64,000 nucleotides of DNA from Chitinimonas arctica (lineage in GTDB: Bacteria; Pseudomonadota; Gammaproteobacteria; Burkholderiales; Chitinimonadaceae), in NCBI RefSeq assembly GCF_007431345.1, contig NZ_CP041730.1:4464001-4528000 (forward strand). The letters run 5' to 3'. Made by a program: the position numbers and the translations under genes. Below are positions 34,028 to 42,077 of this stretch, piece after piece. The first letter of the stretch is position 1. Each line of letters starts with the position of its first letter. The notes below the pieces were generated by a model. That model was not told the origin of the DNA and did no database searches. It was given only the letters and a program-made list of their open reading frames with translations.

Positions 34028-35233
34028 ATGACCAAGCAAGTTCAAGAAGCCTACATCGTCGCCGCCACGCGCACGCCGGTGGGTAAAGCCCCGCGCGGCA
34101 TGATGCGCTTTATCCGCCCGGACGATATGCTGGCCCATGTCATCCGCGAAGCCATGGCCCAGGTGCCGACCCTGGACCCGGCCCTGGTGGAAGACGTGAT
34201 CGCCGGCTGTGCCTTCCCGGAAGCCGAGCAAGGCTTGAACATGGCCCGTATCTCGGCCCTGTTGGCCGGCCTGCCGCACACTACCGGCGGCCTGACCATC
34301 AATCGCTACTGCTCCTCGGGCATCAATGCCGTGCAGGTCGCGGCCGACCGTATCCGTACCGGTGAAGCCGATGTCATGATCGCCGGCGGTGCCGAGTCGA
34401 TGTCGCTGGTGCCCATGATGGGCAACAAGGTTTCGCTGAATCCCGAAATCTTCGCCAAGGACGAAAACGTCGGCATCGCTTACGGCATGGGCCTGACCGC
34501 CGAGAAGGTCGCCCAGCAATGGGGTGTGTCGCGCGAAGACCAGGATGCGTTCGCGGTGGAATCCAACCGCCGCGCCATCGCAGCCATCGAAGGCGGCGAG
34601 TTCAAGCAGGAAATCAGCCCGCTGGAAGCGCTCTACCGTACGCCCAACCTGGCGACCGGCGAAGTCGATATCATCAAGAAGCTGCTGGATACCGACGAAG
34701 GCCCTCGCGCCGGCACCAGCATGGAAGGCCTGGCCAAGCTCAAGACGGTATTCGCCGCCAAGGGTTCGGTTACCGCCGGTAACTCCTCGCAGATGTCCGA
34801 CGGCGCCGGCGCCGTGGTGATCGTGTCCGAGAAGATCCTCAAGCAATTCAACCTGGTGCCTTTGGCGCGCTACGTCGGCTTTGCCGTCAAGGGCGTGCCG
34901 CCGGAAATCATGGGGATCGGCCCGAAGGAAGCGATTCCGGCCGCGCTGAAGGCAGCGGGCCTGACCCTGGCCGATATCGCCTGGATGGAACTGAATGAAG
35001 CGTTCGCCGCACAGGCGCTGGCGGTTATTCGCGATCTGGGCCTGGATACCAAGCTGGTCAACCCATTGGGCGGCGCCATCGCCCTGGGCCACCCCTTGGG
35101 CGCAACCGGCGCCATCCGTACCGCCACCCTGGTACACGGCATGCGCCGCCATGGCATGCAGGGCAAGCACGGCATGGTGACGATGTGTATCGGCACCGGT
35201 ATGGGCGCCGCTGGTATCATTCAGTCGCTGTAA
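34028..35233 (+). CDS. fadA: Acetyl-CoA C-acyltransferase (thiolase)
   Basis: The 401-residue protein performs the thiolytic cleavage of 3-ketoacyl-CoA, the last step of beta-oxidation. The nucleophile Cys95 lies in INRYCSSGINAV. The catalytic His of the ALGHPLGATGA segment is present, and the second active-site Cys387 lies in MCIGTGMGA. It follows fadN with the usual alpha/beta functional pairing (HAD-ECH plus thiolase). GGAG lies 8 nt before the ATG. A terminator follows at 35256. The symbol is given as the functional equivalent; FadI cannot be excluded by eye. Confidence 0.92.
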   Translation: MTKQVQEAYIVAATRTPVGKAPRGMMRFIRPDDMLAHVIREAMAQVPTLDPALVEDVIAGCAFPEAEQGLNMARISALLAGLPHTTGGLTINRYCSSGINAVQVAADRIRTGEADVMIAGGAESMSLVPMMGNKVSLNPEIFAKDENVGIAYGMGLTAEKVAQQWGVSREDQDAFAVESNRRAIAAIEGGEFKQEISPLEALYRTPNLATGEVDIIKKLLDTDEGPRAGTSMEGLAKLKTVFAAKGSVTAGNSSQMSDGAGAVVIVSEKILKQFNLVPLARYVGFAVKGVPPEIMGIGPKEAIPAALKAAGLTLADIAWMELNEAFAAQALAVIRDLGLDTKLVNPLGGAIALGHPLGATGAIRTATLVHGMRRHGMQGKHGMVTMCIGTGMGAAGIIQSL

Positions 35234-35255
35234 AGTCAGCCCAGCCCAGTATGCA

Positions 35256-35289
35256 GGCCGGCCGGCAGATTATTGCCCGCCGGCCTTTT
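35256..35289 (+). terminator. Intrinsic terminator after the thiolase gene
   Basis: GGCCGGC pairs with GCCGGCC and GGCA with TGCC around a 6-nt loop, followed by TTTT. It closes the fadN-fadA transcript. Confidence 0.85.
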
Positions 35290-35360
35290 ATCGAATGGCG
35301 TTTGCCATTCGCTGCATCATTCGCGGCAGCGTCCGCGTAACCCGAGAAGGACGGAGACAA

Positions 35361-35927
35361 ATGAAAAAATCCCTCGTAATCCTGCTGGCTTGCGGCAGTC
35401 TGTTTGCCGGCGCCGCCGAAATCGGCGGGGTAAAGCTGGATGACACCGCCAAGGTGTCCGGTCAGGATCTGGTTTTCAACGGTGGCGGCATCCGTACCAA
35501 GTACGGCATCGCCAAGGTCTATGTGGCCGGTTTGTACGCGGCGCAGAAGACCAATAACGCCGATGCCGTCGTCAATGCCGTCACGCCGCGCCGCGTGGTG
35601 CTCTCCATGCTGCGCAAGGTCGAGGCGGAAAAGCTGCACGAATCGCTGCTGGATGGCCTGGAAGAAAACACCACGGAAGCGGAATTCGCTGCCCTGCAAC
35701 CGCGCCTCAAGGAAATGAACGCCATATTCCAGGGTGTGAAGGAAGTAAAGGAAGGCGATCTGATCGCGCTGGACTTCCTGCCTGGTAAGGGCACCCAGAT
35801 CACCGTGCGCGGCCAGATCCGGGACGTGATCGGCGGCGATGACTTCTCGCGCGCCTTGCTGCGGGTCTGGCTGGGCAAGAAGCCGGTCAGCGACAGCCTC
35901 AAGTCGGGCATGTTGGGCGGCAAGTAG
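35361..35927 (+). CDS. Periplasmic chalcone-isomerase-like protein
   Basis: The 188-residue protein starts with a signal peptide (MKKSLVILLACGSLFAGAA). It then matches the bacterial chalcone isomerase-like domain: EIGGVKLDDTAKVSGQDLVF, then YGIAKVYVAGLYAAQ, VVLSMLRKVEAEKL and a C-terminal VRGQIRDVIGGDDFSRALLR stretch. Bacterial members are periplasmic and mostly lack the catalytic residues of the plant enzymes; their function is unknown, possibly fatty-acid-related binding. The ATG at 35361 is preferred over 35295 because a GGAG sits 6 nt upstream and the signal peptide begins there. Confidence 0.85.
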   Translation: MKKSLVILLACGSLFAGAAEIGGVKLDDTAKVSGQDLVFNGGGIRTKYGIAKVYVAGLYAAQKTNNADAVVNAVTPRRVVLSMLRKVEAEKLHESLLDGLEENTTEAEFAALQPRLKEMNAIFQGVKEVKEGDLIALDFLPGKGTQITVRGQIRDVIGGDDFSRALLRVWLGKKPVSDSLKSGMLGGK

Positions 35928-35986
35928 TCCAGCTTATGTCCGAGTGTCGGGCAGTGGGCGTTGGAAATCCCGATTGACGCAATCTC

Positions 35987-36018
35987 AAAAAGGCCGCTTT
36001 TAATTGAGCGGCCTTTTT
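35987..36018 (+). terminator. Intrinsic terminator of the chalcone-isomerase-like gene
   Basis: AAAAAGGCCGCT pairs perfectly with AGCGGCCTTTTT (35987-35998 with 36007-36018), followed by TGTTTT. Confidence 0.93.
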
Positions 36019-36135
36019 GTTTTCTTGCCGCCTTGTTCTCTCGATGAAAACACCTTAAGCGATTGATTTCGTTATGACGTAGTGCTACATTGCGCGCCCT
36101 TTTCGGAATCTGGCAAACCCTGCCGGGAGTTTCAA

Positions 36136-37425
36136 ATGCTTGAGGCGCTGTTCAAACTGCGTGAGCACGGCACCGATGTAAAAACCGAGGTCATCGCGGG
36201 TATCACTACCTTCCTGACCATGGCCTACATCATCATCGTCAACCCGGCCATCCTGTCGGAAACCGGCATGGATTTTCATGCGGTTTTTGTCGCCACCTGT
36301 ATCGCGGCAGCCTTGGGCTCGGCGGTCATGGGGCTGGTGGCGAACTATCCGATCGCCTTGGCGCCCGGCATGGGCTTGAACGCCTACTTCACCTTTTCGG
36401 TGGTCAAGGGGATGGGCGTAAGCTGGCAGGTGGCCTTGGGCGCGGTATTCCTCTCCGGTGTGATCTTCCTGGTGGTCAGCCTGTTCAAAGTGCGGGAGGC
36501 CATCGTCAATGCCATTCCCCATTCGCTCAAGCTGTCGATTTCGGCCGGTGTCGGCATGTTCCTGGCTATCATCGCGCTGAAGAACGCCGGGGTAGTGGTG
36601 GCGCATCCGGCCACCCTGGTGACCTTGGGCAATATGCATGACCCCAAGGTACTACTGGCTATCCTGGGTTTTCTGCTGATCGTGGCGCTGGAATATCGCA
36701 GGGTTACCGGTGGCGTGATCATCGGCATCCTCACGGTAACCGTACTGGCCATCCTGTCCGGTCTACAGACCTTCAACGGCGTATTCTCGGCGCCGCCCAG
36801 CATCACGCCCACCTTGATGCAGATGGATTTGCAGGGCGCCATGTCGGCCGGCCTGCTGGGGGTGGTGTTTGTATTCTTCTTCGTGGACCTGTTCGACACG
36901 ACCGGTACTTTGATCGGTGTATCGCATAGGGCCGGCCTGCTGGATCGCGATGGCAAGCTGCCGCGCTTGAAGCGCGCCTTGCTGGCCGACTCCACCGCCA
37001 TCGTGGCCGGTGCGGCGCTGGGTACCTCCAGCTGCACGGCCTATATCGAATCGGCCGCCGGGACGGCGGTGGGTGGGCGCACCGGTCTTACTGCCGTGGT
37101 GGTGGCCATCCTGTTCCTGGCAGCCCTGTTCCTGTCGCCCTTGGCAAGCGCGGTGCCGGCATACGCTACCGCGCCGGCACTCTGCTACGTGGCGGTATTG
37201 ATGGCTCGAGGCCTGGCCGAGATCAATTGGGACGACCTGACCGAAGCAGCACCGGCCGTGATCACCGCCCTGGCGATGCCGTTCACCTTCTCGATCGCCG
37301 ACGGCATTGCCTTCGGTTTTATCAGCTATACCGGACTTAAACTGCTGTCGGGGCGCTTCCGCGATCTGACACCGGCGGTGGTGGTGATCGCCGCCTTGTG
37401 GATCATGAAGTTCGCACTGTTCTAA
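36136..37425 (+). CDS. Purine (hypoxanthine/guanine) permease, NCS2/AzgA type
   Basis: The 429-residue protein is a polytopic inner-membrane symporter of the AzgA-like NCS2 branch with about 12-14 helices. Features are EVIAGITTFLTMAYIIIVNP near the N-terminus, the PGMGLNAYFTF segment, FFVDLFDTTGTLIGV in the middle, and ALGTSSCTAYIESAAG. It is expected to import hypoxanthine, guanine or adenine. The ATG at 36136 is used because GGGAG precedes it. apt follows 36 bp downstream, so the two form a purine-salvage operon. No purine riboswitch or clear PurR box was seen in the 117-bp leader. Confidence 0.92.
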   Translation: MLEALFKLREHGTDVKTEVIAGITTFLTMAYIIIVNPAILSETGMDFHAVFVATCIAAALGSAVMGLVANYPIALAPGMGLNAYFTFSVVKGMGVSWQVALGAVFLSGVIFLVVSLFKVREAIVNAIPHSLKLSISAGVGMFLAIIALKNAGVVVAHPATLVTLGNMHDPKVLLAILGFLLIVALEYRRVTGGVIIGILTVTVLAILSGLQTFNGVFSAPPSITPTLMQMDLQGAMSAGLLGVVFVFFFVDLFDTTGTLIGVSHRAGLLDRDGKLPRLKRALLADSTAIVAGAALGTSSCTAYIESAAGTAVGGRTGLTAVVVAILFLAALFLSPLASAVPAYATAPALCYVAVLMARGLAEINWDDLTEAAPAVITALAMPFTFSIADGIAFGFISYTGLKLLSGRFRDLTPAVVVIAALWIMKFALF

Positions 37426-37461
37426 ACCATGGCGTTACCGAACTCATAATAAGGAATCAGA

Positions 37462-38004
37462 ATGCTGATCGATCCAGGCTATATCCGTGACCGTATCCGT
37501 ACCGTAGCGGATTGGCCTATCGCGGGCGTACAGTTCCGCGATATCACGCCTTTGCTCCAGGACCCCAAAACCTTCCGGGTACTGGTGGACTGTTTTGTCC
37601 ATCGCTATATGGATATGAATGTCGATGTCGTGGCCGGTGTGGACGCGCGGGGTTTTATCCTGGGCGCCGTGGTGGCCTATGAACTCAATCGCGGTTTTGT
37701 CCCGGTGCGCAAGAAGGGCAAGTTGCCTTTCCATACCGTCGCGGAGGAATACGAGCTGGAATATGGTTCGGCCACGGTCGAGCTGCATTCGGATGCCATC
37801 GTGCCGGGCCAGCGCGTGCTGCTGATCGACGATCTGGTCGCTACCGGCGGCACCATGATCGCTGCCGCCAAGTTGATCCGCAAGCTGGGCGGGGAAGTAT
37901 TCGAAGCGGCTGCCATCGTCGATCTGCCCGAGCTGGGCGGCTCGAAGCTGGTGCGGGAGCAGGGCATACCATTGTTCACGGTGTGCGACTTCAGCGGGCA
38001 TTGA
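37462..38004 (+). CDS. apt: Adenine phosphoribosyltransferase
   Basis: The 180-residue protein converts adenine and PRPP to AMP, a salvage reaction. The PRPP-binding motif VLLIDDLVATGGTM (residues 119-132) and the flexible catalytic-loop region GKLPFHTVAEEY are present, and the length fits Apt. It is encoded 36 bp after the purine permease on the same strand. AAGGAATC precedes the ATG. A GC-rich hairpin follows and also faces the convergent prmB gene. Confidence 0.95.
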   Translation: MLIDPGYIRDRIRTVADWPIAGVQFRDITPLLQDPKTFRVLVDCFVHRYMDMNVDVVAGVDARGFILGAVVAYELNRGFVPVRKKGKLPFHTVAEEYELEYGSATVELHSDAIVPGQRVLLIDDLVATGGTMIAAAKLIRKLGGEVFEAAAIVDLPELGGSKLVREQGIPLFTVCDFSGH

Positions 38005-38019
38005 TCGCCCGGATGGAAA

Positions 38020-38042
38020 GGCCGGCAGCCAGGCTGCCGGCC
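38020..38042. terminator. Hairpin between convergent apt and prmB
   Basis: GGCCGGCAGC (38020-38029) pairs perfectly with GCTGCCGGCC (38033-38042) across a CAG loop. No T-run follows, so termination is plausible but not certain. It sits in the 47-bp gap between the convergent stop codons. Confidence 0.55.
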
Positions 38043-38051
38043 CATGTGTCC

Positions 38052-38957
38052 TCAATAGCCGGCTTCCACCAACTCTTCGCGGGTGACCAGGAATACAAAG
38101 CCATCGCCGCTATTGGTTTCCAGCCAGGTGAAGGCCAGCTCCGGGTACTGGGGTTCCAGTACTTCGCGGTTATGACCGATCTCCACGACCAATACCCCCA
38201 TGGGATTGAGGAAGCGGCTGGCGTTTTCCAGGATCAGGCGGGTAGCGTCCAGACCGTCCTCGCCGCTACCCAGCGCCAGTTCCGGTTCGTGTAGATATTC
38301 GTCCGGCAGGGCGGCGACCGAGGGCGCGTCCACATAGGGTGGGTTGGAAACGATCAGGTCGTAGCACTCGCCCTCGACGGCTGCGAACAAGTCGGATTCG
38401 AGAAGGCGTACACGCTCTTGCAAGCCGTATTCGTCCACGTTGATGGCGGCCACCGCCAAGGCGTCGGGCGACAGATCCACGGCATCGACCTCGGCGTCCG
38501 GGTAGTGTTCGGCCATCAGGATGGCCAGGCAGCCGGAGCCGGTGCAGAGATCCAGCGCGCGATGGACCAGTTCCGGGTACTCGATCCAATTGTCCAGCGC
38601 ATGCGGTAGCAGTTCGGCAATAAAGGAGCGCGGTACGATGACCCGCTCATCCACGTAAAAGCGATACGGCCCCAACCAGGCTTCGCCGGTCAGGTAGGCG
38701 GCCGGCTTGCGGCTGACGACCCGTGCTTCGATCTGCGTCAGGACCGCGTCGATTTCGCTCGGCGTCAGGCGGGCGTCGAGAAAGGGGTCGAGATTGTCCA
38801 GCGGCAGTTTCAAGGTGTGCAAGGTCAGATAGGCGGCTTCATCCCAGGCGCTGGCATTGCCATGGCCGAAGTGGAGGCGGGCTTCGTTGAAGCGAGAGAC
38901 GGCAAAGCGCAATAGGTCGCGGATGGTAAAAAGATGGGTGCGGGCGGAGGTATACAT
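38052..38957 (-). CDS. prmB: 50S ribosomal protein L3 glutamine methyltransferase
   Basis: The 301-residue SAM-dependent methyltransferase modifies a glutamine of ribosomal protein L3. The class I methyltransferase motif ALDLCTGSGCLAILMAE and the N-methyltransferase active-site motif NPPY (in VSNPPYVDAP) are clear, and the protein begins with the PrmB/PrmC-type helical N-terminal domain. Resemblance to PrmC (release-factor methyltransferase) is high; the length and the N-terminal segment FTIRDLLRFAVSRFNEARL favour PrmB. The start at MYTSAR (38957) is used; an earlier in-frame Met at 38987 would add ten residues. Confidence 0.9.
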   Translation of the reverse strand: MYTSARTHLFTIRDLLRFAVSRFNEARLHFGHGNASAWDEAAYLTLHTLKLPLDNLDPFLDARLTPSEIDAVLTQIEARVVSRKPAAYLTGEAWLGPYRFYVDERVIVPRSFIAELLPHALDNWIEYPELVHRALDLCTGSGCLAILMAEHYPDAEVDAVDLSPDALAVAAINVDEYGLQERVRLLESDLFAAVEGECYDLIVSNPPYVDAPSVAALPDEYLHEPELALGSGEDGLDATRLILENASRFLNPMGVLVVEIGHNREVLEPQYPELAFTWLETNSGDGFVFLVTREELVEAGY

Positions 38958-39159
38958 TGGCAGCCGAGGGTGGCGTAAAAGCCGCATTCTACGCGAGCCT
39001 GGGCCCCGGAATGACCGACTGTGCGACGAAAGGTCGGTTTTTCCTTTGTAATTCGTGGCTTAGCGGTTTTCATTCGGCTGGCTAGCGCGTATAGTTCGGC
39101 GCTCACGGGTGCAAGGTGTTTAGCCTTGGCCCGCTTTTGTCTTTGGAGATTCCCCCGCA

Positions 39160-40569
39160 ATGTCATTTGACAGCCTCGGCTTGCATGCCGAGATCCTTCG
39201 TGCCGTACTCGATTCCGGCTACACCGTGCCCACACCGGTGCAAGCCCATGCCATCCCCGTCATATTGAGTGGCCGCGACGTAATGGCCGGCGCCCAGACC
39301 GGTACCGGCAAGACCGCCGCGTTTACCTTGCCTCTGCTCAATAAATTGCAGCCCTATGCCAATACCAGTGCCTCGCCGGCTCGCCACCCGGTTCGGGCGC
39401 TGATCCTGACGCCTACCCGCGAGTTATGCGACCAGGTATTCGACAGCGTTCAGACCTACAGCAAGTACATGCCTGTCCGCGCTACCGCGGTATTCGGCGG
39501 CGTGGATATGAAGCCGCAGATCGAAGCGCTGCGCAAGGGTTCGGAAATCGTCGTGGCCACGCCCGGCCGCCTGCTGGACCATGTGCAGAACAAGACCATC
39601 AATCTGTCGCAGGTCGAAATCCTGGTACTGGATGAAGCGGACCGTATGCTGGATATGGGGTTTATCCTCGATATCCGCAAGATTCTCAGCCTCTTGCCCG
39701 CGCACCGCCAGACCCTGCTGTTCTCCGCCACCTTCGCGCCGGAGATCAAGAAGCTGTCCGAAGACTTCATGCGCAATCCGGAAGTCATCGAAGTGGCGCG
39801 TCGCAACGCCACCAATGAGTCGGTGGTGCTGCATATGCACGCCACGGAACCGGTCAACAAGCGCCGGGTACTGGCGCAGTTGATCCGCCATCATGACATG
39901 CAGCAAGTCATCGTCTTTACCCGCACCAAACTGATGGCCGACCGCCTGGCGCGCGAACTGAAGCGCGATGGCTTTGATTGCGAGGCCATCCATGGCGACC
40001 GCACCCAGCAGTCCCGGCTCGACACCATGGCCTCTTTCAAGGACAACAAGCTGCGTGTTTTGGTTGCTACCGATGTGGCCGCACGTGGGCTGGACATCAA
40101 CGAGTTGCCTTTTGTCGTCAATTTCGAGCTGCCGACCAATCCGGAAGACTTCGTCCATCGCATCGGCCGAACCGGCCGTGCCGGCGCCACCGGTATCGCG
40201 ATCTCCCTGGTGGGGCCGGACGAGGACAAATCCTTGATGCTGATTCGCAAGCTGATCGGCAAGCCCCTGGAAATCACCCCGGCACCGGGCGGCGATCTAC
40301 CGCGCGAAAGCCGCGAGCGTCCGCCGCGCGAATATCGCGAAAGCCGCGAGCCGCGCGCCGAACGGGAGCCGCGCACGCCACGCGTGGGTGGGCGCCGTAG
40401 CGATATCATGCAGATCGAGACGCCGCTGGTGGACCGTCGTAACAAGGTGCACGCCGCTGCCCTGGGTGGCCACGTCGCCACCGCCATCCAGCACTTCCAG
40501 CAAGCGCGCCATATGGCACGCGAGTTGCCGGCATTGCTGCTGCCACCCCGTTATACCGTCTCCAAATAA
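39160..40569 (+). CDS. DEAD-box RNA helicase, RhlE-like
   Basis: The 469-residue protein has the complete DEAD-box core (AQTGTGKTAAFT, LTPTREL, ATPGRLLDHV, DEAD, SATF, VATDVAARGLDI, HRIGRTGRAG). A C-terminal part of about 90 residues begins with a short run of Arg/Glu/Pro-rich repeats (ESRERPPREYRESREPRA) and ends in a structured region (TAIQHFQQARHMARELPALL). This C-terminus differs from the Gly-rich tails of the other two helicases here. GGAG precedes the ATG. It is the third DEAD-box helicase in the window, and roles in ribosome assembly or RNA decay are likely. Confidence 0.92.
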   Translation: MSFDSLGLHAEILRAVLDSGYTVPTPVQAHAIPVILSGRDVMAGAQTGTGKTAAFTLPLLNKLQPYANTSASPARHPVRALILTPTRELCDQVFDSVQTYSKYMPVRATAVFGGVDMKPQIEALRKGSEIVVATPGRLLDHVQNKTINLSQVEILVLDEADRMLDMGFILDIRKILSLLPAHRQTLLFSATFAPEIKKLSEDFMRNPEVIEVARRNATNESVVLHMHATEPVNKRRVLAQLIRHHDMQQVIVFTRTKLMADRLARELKRDGFDCEAIHGDRTQQSRLDTMASFKDNKLRVLVATDVAARGLDINELPFVVNFELPTNPEDFVHRIGRTGRAGATGIAISLVGPDEDKSLMLIRKLIGKPLEITPAPGGDLPRESRERPPREYRESREPRAEREPRTPRVGGRRSDIMQIETPLVDRRNKVHAAALGGHVATAIQHFQQARHMARELPALLLPPRYTVSK

Positions 40570-40626
40570 AATGCCGTATGGCGGGGAGTGCCGGTGAGAG
40601 CCGGCCCCGCCCAGGCTGCTCCCTCT

Positions 40627-41079
40627 ATGTCCCGAGACTGGCAATCCCTGATCTATAACGGCATACCGCTCGCCCGAGCCATGCAGGTGGCGTTTCGGTC
40701 GCTGCCGGATGGCCGGGTAAGCCTGGACGCACCCTTGGCGCCCAACGTCAATGACAAGGGCACCGGCTTTGGCGGCAGCATTGCCGCGCTCGCCACCTTG
40801 GCGGGCTGGGTAGAGACCCAGCGGCAGCTGGATCTTGCCGGGCTGGAAAGCGCGGTCGAGATCGTCGTGCAGCGGGGCGAAACCACCTATTTACTACCCG
40901 TTTCCGGCGCTTTTTCCGCCACCGCGCGATGCCCGGATGAGTCGGAGCGGGAACGATTCCTGCGGATATTCCGTCGCAAGGGTACGGCGCGTCTGGCCGT
41001 CACGGTCGAGCTGTGCTGCGAGGCGCGTGTCGTCGCCCGCTTCAGCGGCGAATACGTGGCGCGCCGCACGGACGCTTGA
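40627..41079 (+). CDS. Thioesterase-like protein (YiiD C-terminal family)
   Basis: The 150-residue protein has a hotdog-fold pattern like the C-terminal thioesterase domain of YiiD: GIPLARAMQVAFRSL, then DAPLAPNVNDKGTGFGGS and the helix IAALATLAGWVETQRQ, followed by antiparallel strands. The N-terminal acetyltransferase part of YiiD is absent. The substrate is probably an acyl-CoA or acyl thioester and is otherwise unknown. The start 40627 (MSRDWQ) is chosen from the family pattern. It lies 57 bp after the helicase gene on the same strand. Confidence 0.78.
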   Translation: MSRDWQSLIYNGIPLARAMQVAFRSLPDGRVSLDAPLAPNVNDKGTGFGGSIAALATLAGWVETQRQLDLAGLESAVEIVVQRGETTYLLPVSGAFSATARCPDESERERFLRIFRRKGTARLAVTVELCCEARVVARFSGEYVARRTDA

Positions 41080-41134
41080 TCGCATCCTTGCGGACTTGTC
41101 GCCGCAGCCCAGTCCAATAGGAGGTCGTCGCACA

Positions 41135-42055
41135 ATGTTGCGCCTGATGTTCCGCTTGCTCCTTGCCTGCCTGGCACTTGGCACCCTGGCCGAGCCGCTG
41201 CGGCTGTCCTATCTGCCGGCCCAGAATCCCAACGACAAGCGCTACCAATACTATTGGGATTTGCTGAGCGCGGCCTTGCGTGCCAACGAAAGCCAGTACG
41301 GCTCGTTTGCCCTGCAGGCCGGACCCGAGGTGATGAGCCCGCCCCGCGCGGCCGTGGAGATTGCCCGCGGCGACGGCGGTATCAATGTCATGGTGCGGAC
41401 CACTTCGGCGGAGTTGGAAAAGCAACTGCTGCCAATCCGGATTCCGCTGGATAAAGGCCTGACCGGTTACCGGCTATTCCTGATTCGCCCGCAGACGCAA
41501 GCCAAACTGGAAAAGGTGCGCACCCTATCCGAGCTGGCCAGGTTCGGCATCGGCCAGGACCGGCAATGGGTGGACACCCAGATCCTGCGCGCGGCCGGTT
41601 TGCAGGTGGTGGAGGGCGAGGGGTATGCCGGACTGTTCCGGATGCTGCAGGCGGATCGATTCCCGCTGTTTTCGCGTGGCGTCAACGAGATAGGCGACGA
41701 ATACAAGGTACAGCGCCAGGGTGGCGCGGATGTGGCAATCGAACAGGCCTTGCTGCTCTACTATCCGCTGCCGCGTTATTTTTTCGTGGCGCGCACGCCG
41801 GAAGGGGAGTTGCTCGCCAAGCGGATCGAAAATGGCCTGCATAAGCTGATCCAGACCGGCGAGTTCGAGCGCCGCTACCTGGACTACAAGCGGCTGGTAC
41901 TGGATGGCTTGCAGCTTTCGGGGCGACGTGTATTCCGGATTGCCAATCCAACGCTGTCGGCCGATACCCCATTGGCCAGGACGGCCTGGTGGGATGAGCT
42001 CGGCCCCGAACTGCACGGCGAGAAAAAGCCTTTAGCCGTGGGCGCGTCCCGCTGA
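41135..42055 (+). CDS. Periplasmic solute-binding-like protein
   Basis: The 306-residue protein begins with a signal peptide (MLRLMFRLLLACLALGTLA). It then has the solute-binding pattern LRLSYLPAQNPNDKRYQYYWDLL, AAVEIARGDGGINVMV, LPIRIPLDKGLTGYRLFLI and a C-terminal GEFERRYLDYKRLVLDG helix. AGGAGGT lies 9 nt before the ATG, which fixes the start. It resembles family-3 binding proteins but is more diverged than the copy at 17869, and no permease genes are nearby. It could be an orphan sensor-like receptor. ccoI follows 22 bp downstream and may be co-transcribed. Confidence 0.8.
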   Translation: MLRLMFRLLLACLALGTLAEPLRLSYLPAQNPNDKRYQYYWDLLSAALRANESQYGSFALQAGPEVMSPPRAAVEIARGDGGINVMVRTTSAELEKQLLPIRIPLDKGLTGYRLFLIRPQTQAKLEKVRTLSELARFGIGQDRQWVDTQILRAAGLQVVEGEGYAGLFRMLQADRFPLFSRGVNEIGDEYKVQRQGGADVAIEQALLLYYPLPRYFFVARTPEGELLAKRIENGLHKLIQTGEFERRYLDYKRLVLDGLQLSGRRVFRIANPTLSADTPLARTAWWDELGPELHGEKKPLAVGASR

Positions 42056-42077
42056 TGGGGTCGGTACAATAGCGGCC

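Noticed and set aside
36019..36135. Purine riboswitch or PurR box before the purine permease
   Set aside because: No purine-riboswitch loops and no good ACGCAAACG-type box were seen.
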